DNA of 64,000 nucleotides from Tenodera sinensis (Eukaryota > Arthropoda > Insecta > Mantodea > Mantidae): positions 263,156,647-263,220,646 of the forward strand of contig CM060962.1 of the NCBI GenBank assembly GCA_030765045.1, in the 5' to 3' direction. The notes under the pieces are model-generated. The model was given only the letters and a program-made list of their open reading frames with translations, had not been told where the DNA came from and did not search any database. This document shows positions 63,096 to 64,000 of this stretch, one piece after another (the stretch's first letter is position 1; every line of letters starts with the position of its first letter). Made by a program: the position numbers and the translations under genes.

Positions 63096-63405
63096 AAGCA
63101 GTTATTTAAACCAATTTGGATGCACGTTGCAGATCTGGGGGCTGCATAAAAAAATCGAATTTTGAAATTATACAAAATTTTCAAAATAAAGTACTACGTG
63201 ATATCGTTAATGCACCATGGTACATTAGGAACGACAGCATTCACATGGACTTAAAAATGTACCTTTAGTGAAGATATAAGAACCATGGCAGTAAATCATG
63301 TAAAGCGACTTCACAGCCCTTCAAGCCCTGTTGCGCTTGAACTAATGAATAGCAGTGTTGTATCAAGAAGATTGAAAAGGACAAAGCCTTAAGACTTAGT
63401 CCAGT
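63096..63405 (+). pseudogene. Jockey-like LINE C-terminus
   Basis: 'KQLFKPIWMHVADLGAA', then 'ILKLYKIFKIKYYVISLMHH' and 'VKRLHSPSSPVALELMNSS', 'RRLKRTKP'. This follows the Jockey-type pattern 'LKPIW.YG.QLWG....N...IQ..QNK.LR.I..APWY', 'H..RL..H.N..A..L..', 'RRLKR..P.DL'. Three stops interrupt it. It begins immediately after the mariner element, so the mariner may have inserted into this LINE. Confidence 0.75.
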
Positions 63406-63639
63406 GATGTGTGTGCTTATGCATGAAAAAGGCAAATAGCAGATTATATTCATTGGAATAAATTACTGCCAAACAGTGATTAATTATGATAGTTAAGCTG
63501 ATATATAAGTTTTGTACTTAGTTGTATGAATGTAATGCTTTTAACATCCTTATAAAAAATTGATACCACATCTAGGAGTGGAGTGTGGAGTTTAAGGGCC
63601 CGTCGACAGCTAGGTCATTTGGGCCATATACCATATCTA

Positions 63640-64000
63640 GATGGACTCGATTATTTGAAGATGGGCGAGAGACTTTGAAAGGATCTTGCTCTGGCCAGCC
63701 TTGAGAAGCTGTGAACAAGAGAATAATTCAAAAAATGAGGAACTTGGTGCAGGAAAATCGACATGCCATTGTTGAAATAGTAAGTTTGGAAGTTGGTATC
63801 GGTATTCACAGCATTGGCTGTATTTTCTTGAATATTTAAAGGAATAACACATCTGTGCAAAATGGGTTCTGTATCCTAAATACAAGAACTTCAAGGCAGT
63901 TGCTTTTGCATCATAATGCATTTTCTTACAGAACAACTGTAAATGTGAGGAAACTGGAAGTCGCTTGATTATACATTGTACAGCCCTGGCCTGAGCCGTG
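63640..64000 (+). pseudogene. Internally deleted mariner, running off the edge
   Basis: 'TRLFEDGRETLKGSCSGQP', then 'IQKMRNLVQENRHAIVEI' and 'LEVGIGIHSIGCIFLNI' is the N-terminal helix-turn-helix region of a mariner transposase. It is followed within about 60 bp by 'LLHHNAFSYRTTVNVRKLE', the position of the second catalytic block (consensus 'LHDNA..H'). About 100 residues with the first catalytic Asp are missing between. Stops at three places. It differs from the mariner at 62020. Confidence 0.7.

Overview
The window looks like non-coding DNA from a large, repeat-rich arthropod nuclear genome, probably an insect. It is AT-rich, carries long (AAT)n/(ATT)n arrays, tRNA-derived SINE-like units, and decayed Tc1, mariner, hAT, RTE-like and Jockey-like elements, and has almost no host coding sequence. 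A large-genome, cockroach-like insect fits, but the species is a guess. There is no sign of prokaryotic genes, operons or CRISPR.

Host gene: two spliced coding exons on the + strand (16175-16315 and 20977-21049) join in frame. I read them as part of a TMTC-family gene (transmembrane and tetratricopeptide-repeat protein). The remaining exons are not recognisable here and probably lie outside. Directly after the first exon, 16326-16895 holds about six decayed tandem copies of the 3' half of that exon plus its splice donor. I consider this the most unusual structure in the window.

Mobile elements, left to right: a Tc1-like element (TIRs near 8432 and 15374, broken transposase 8653-9640) apparently split by a nearly full-length non-LTR retrotransposon on the - strand (ORF1 13591-15126; ORF2 endonuclease and reverse transcriptase 13497-10230, broken by frameshifts or stops). 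Then a transposase relic (18427-19070), a long inverted-repeat element (20224-20916), a transposase N-terminal relic (22464-22739), an RTE-like C-terminus (30950-31420), a hAT element with 20-bp TIRs and a perfect 8-bp target duplication (40092-42004), a second inverted-repeat element (42883-43378), more RTE-like fragments (48515-48725, 50036-50530, 56185-56600), an RNase H-like scrap (61405-61620), a mariner relic (62020-63060), a Jockey-like C-terminus (63096-63405) and an internally deleted mariner at the right edge.

Two dispersed families tie the window together. Family A (about 0.6-0.9 kb, at least ten copies or fragments) has conserved sub-terminal inverted repeats around TTTCTCTACT, a small hairpin near one end, and internal CA/TG microsatellites. 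Family B (about 0.4-0.6 kb, about five copies plus one fragment) looks like a stress-type promoter with its 5' leader: heat-shock-element-like TTCnnGAA repeats, a TGACGTCA-like site, a TATA box and a long untranslated leader. In two places B sits inside A, antisense to it. No coding sequence follows any B copy.

Simple repeats are prominent. The (ATT)n run at 47583-48368 is about 790 bp and the (AAT)n run at 29908-30334 about 430 bp. All calls come from reading the sequence by eye, so repeat boundaries are approximate.
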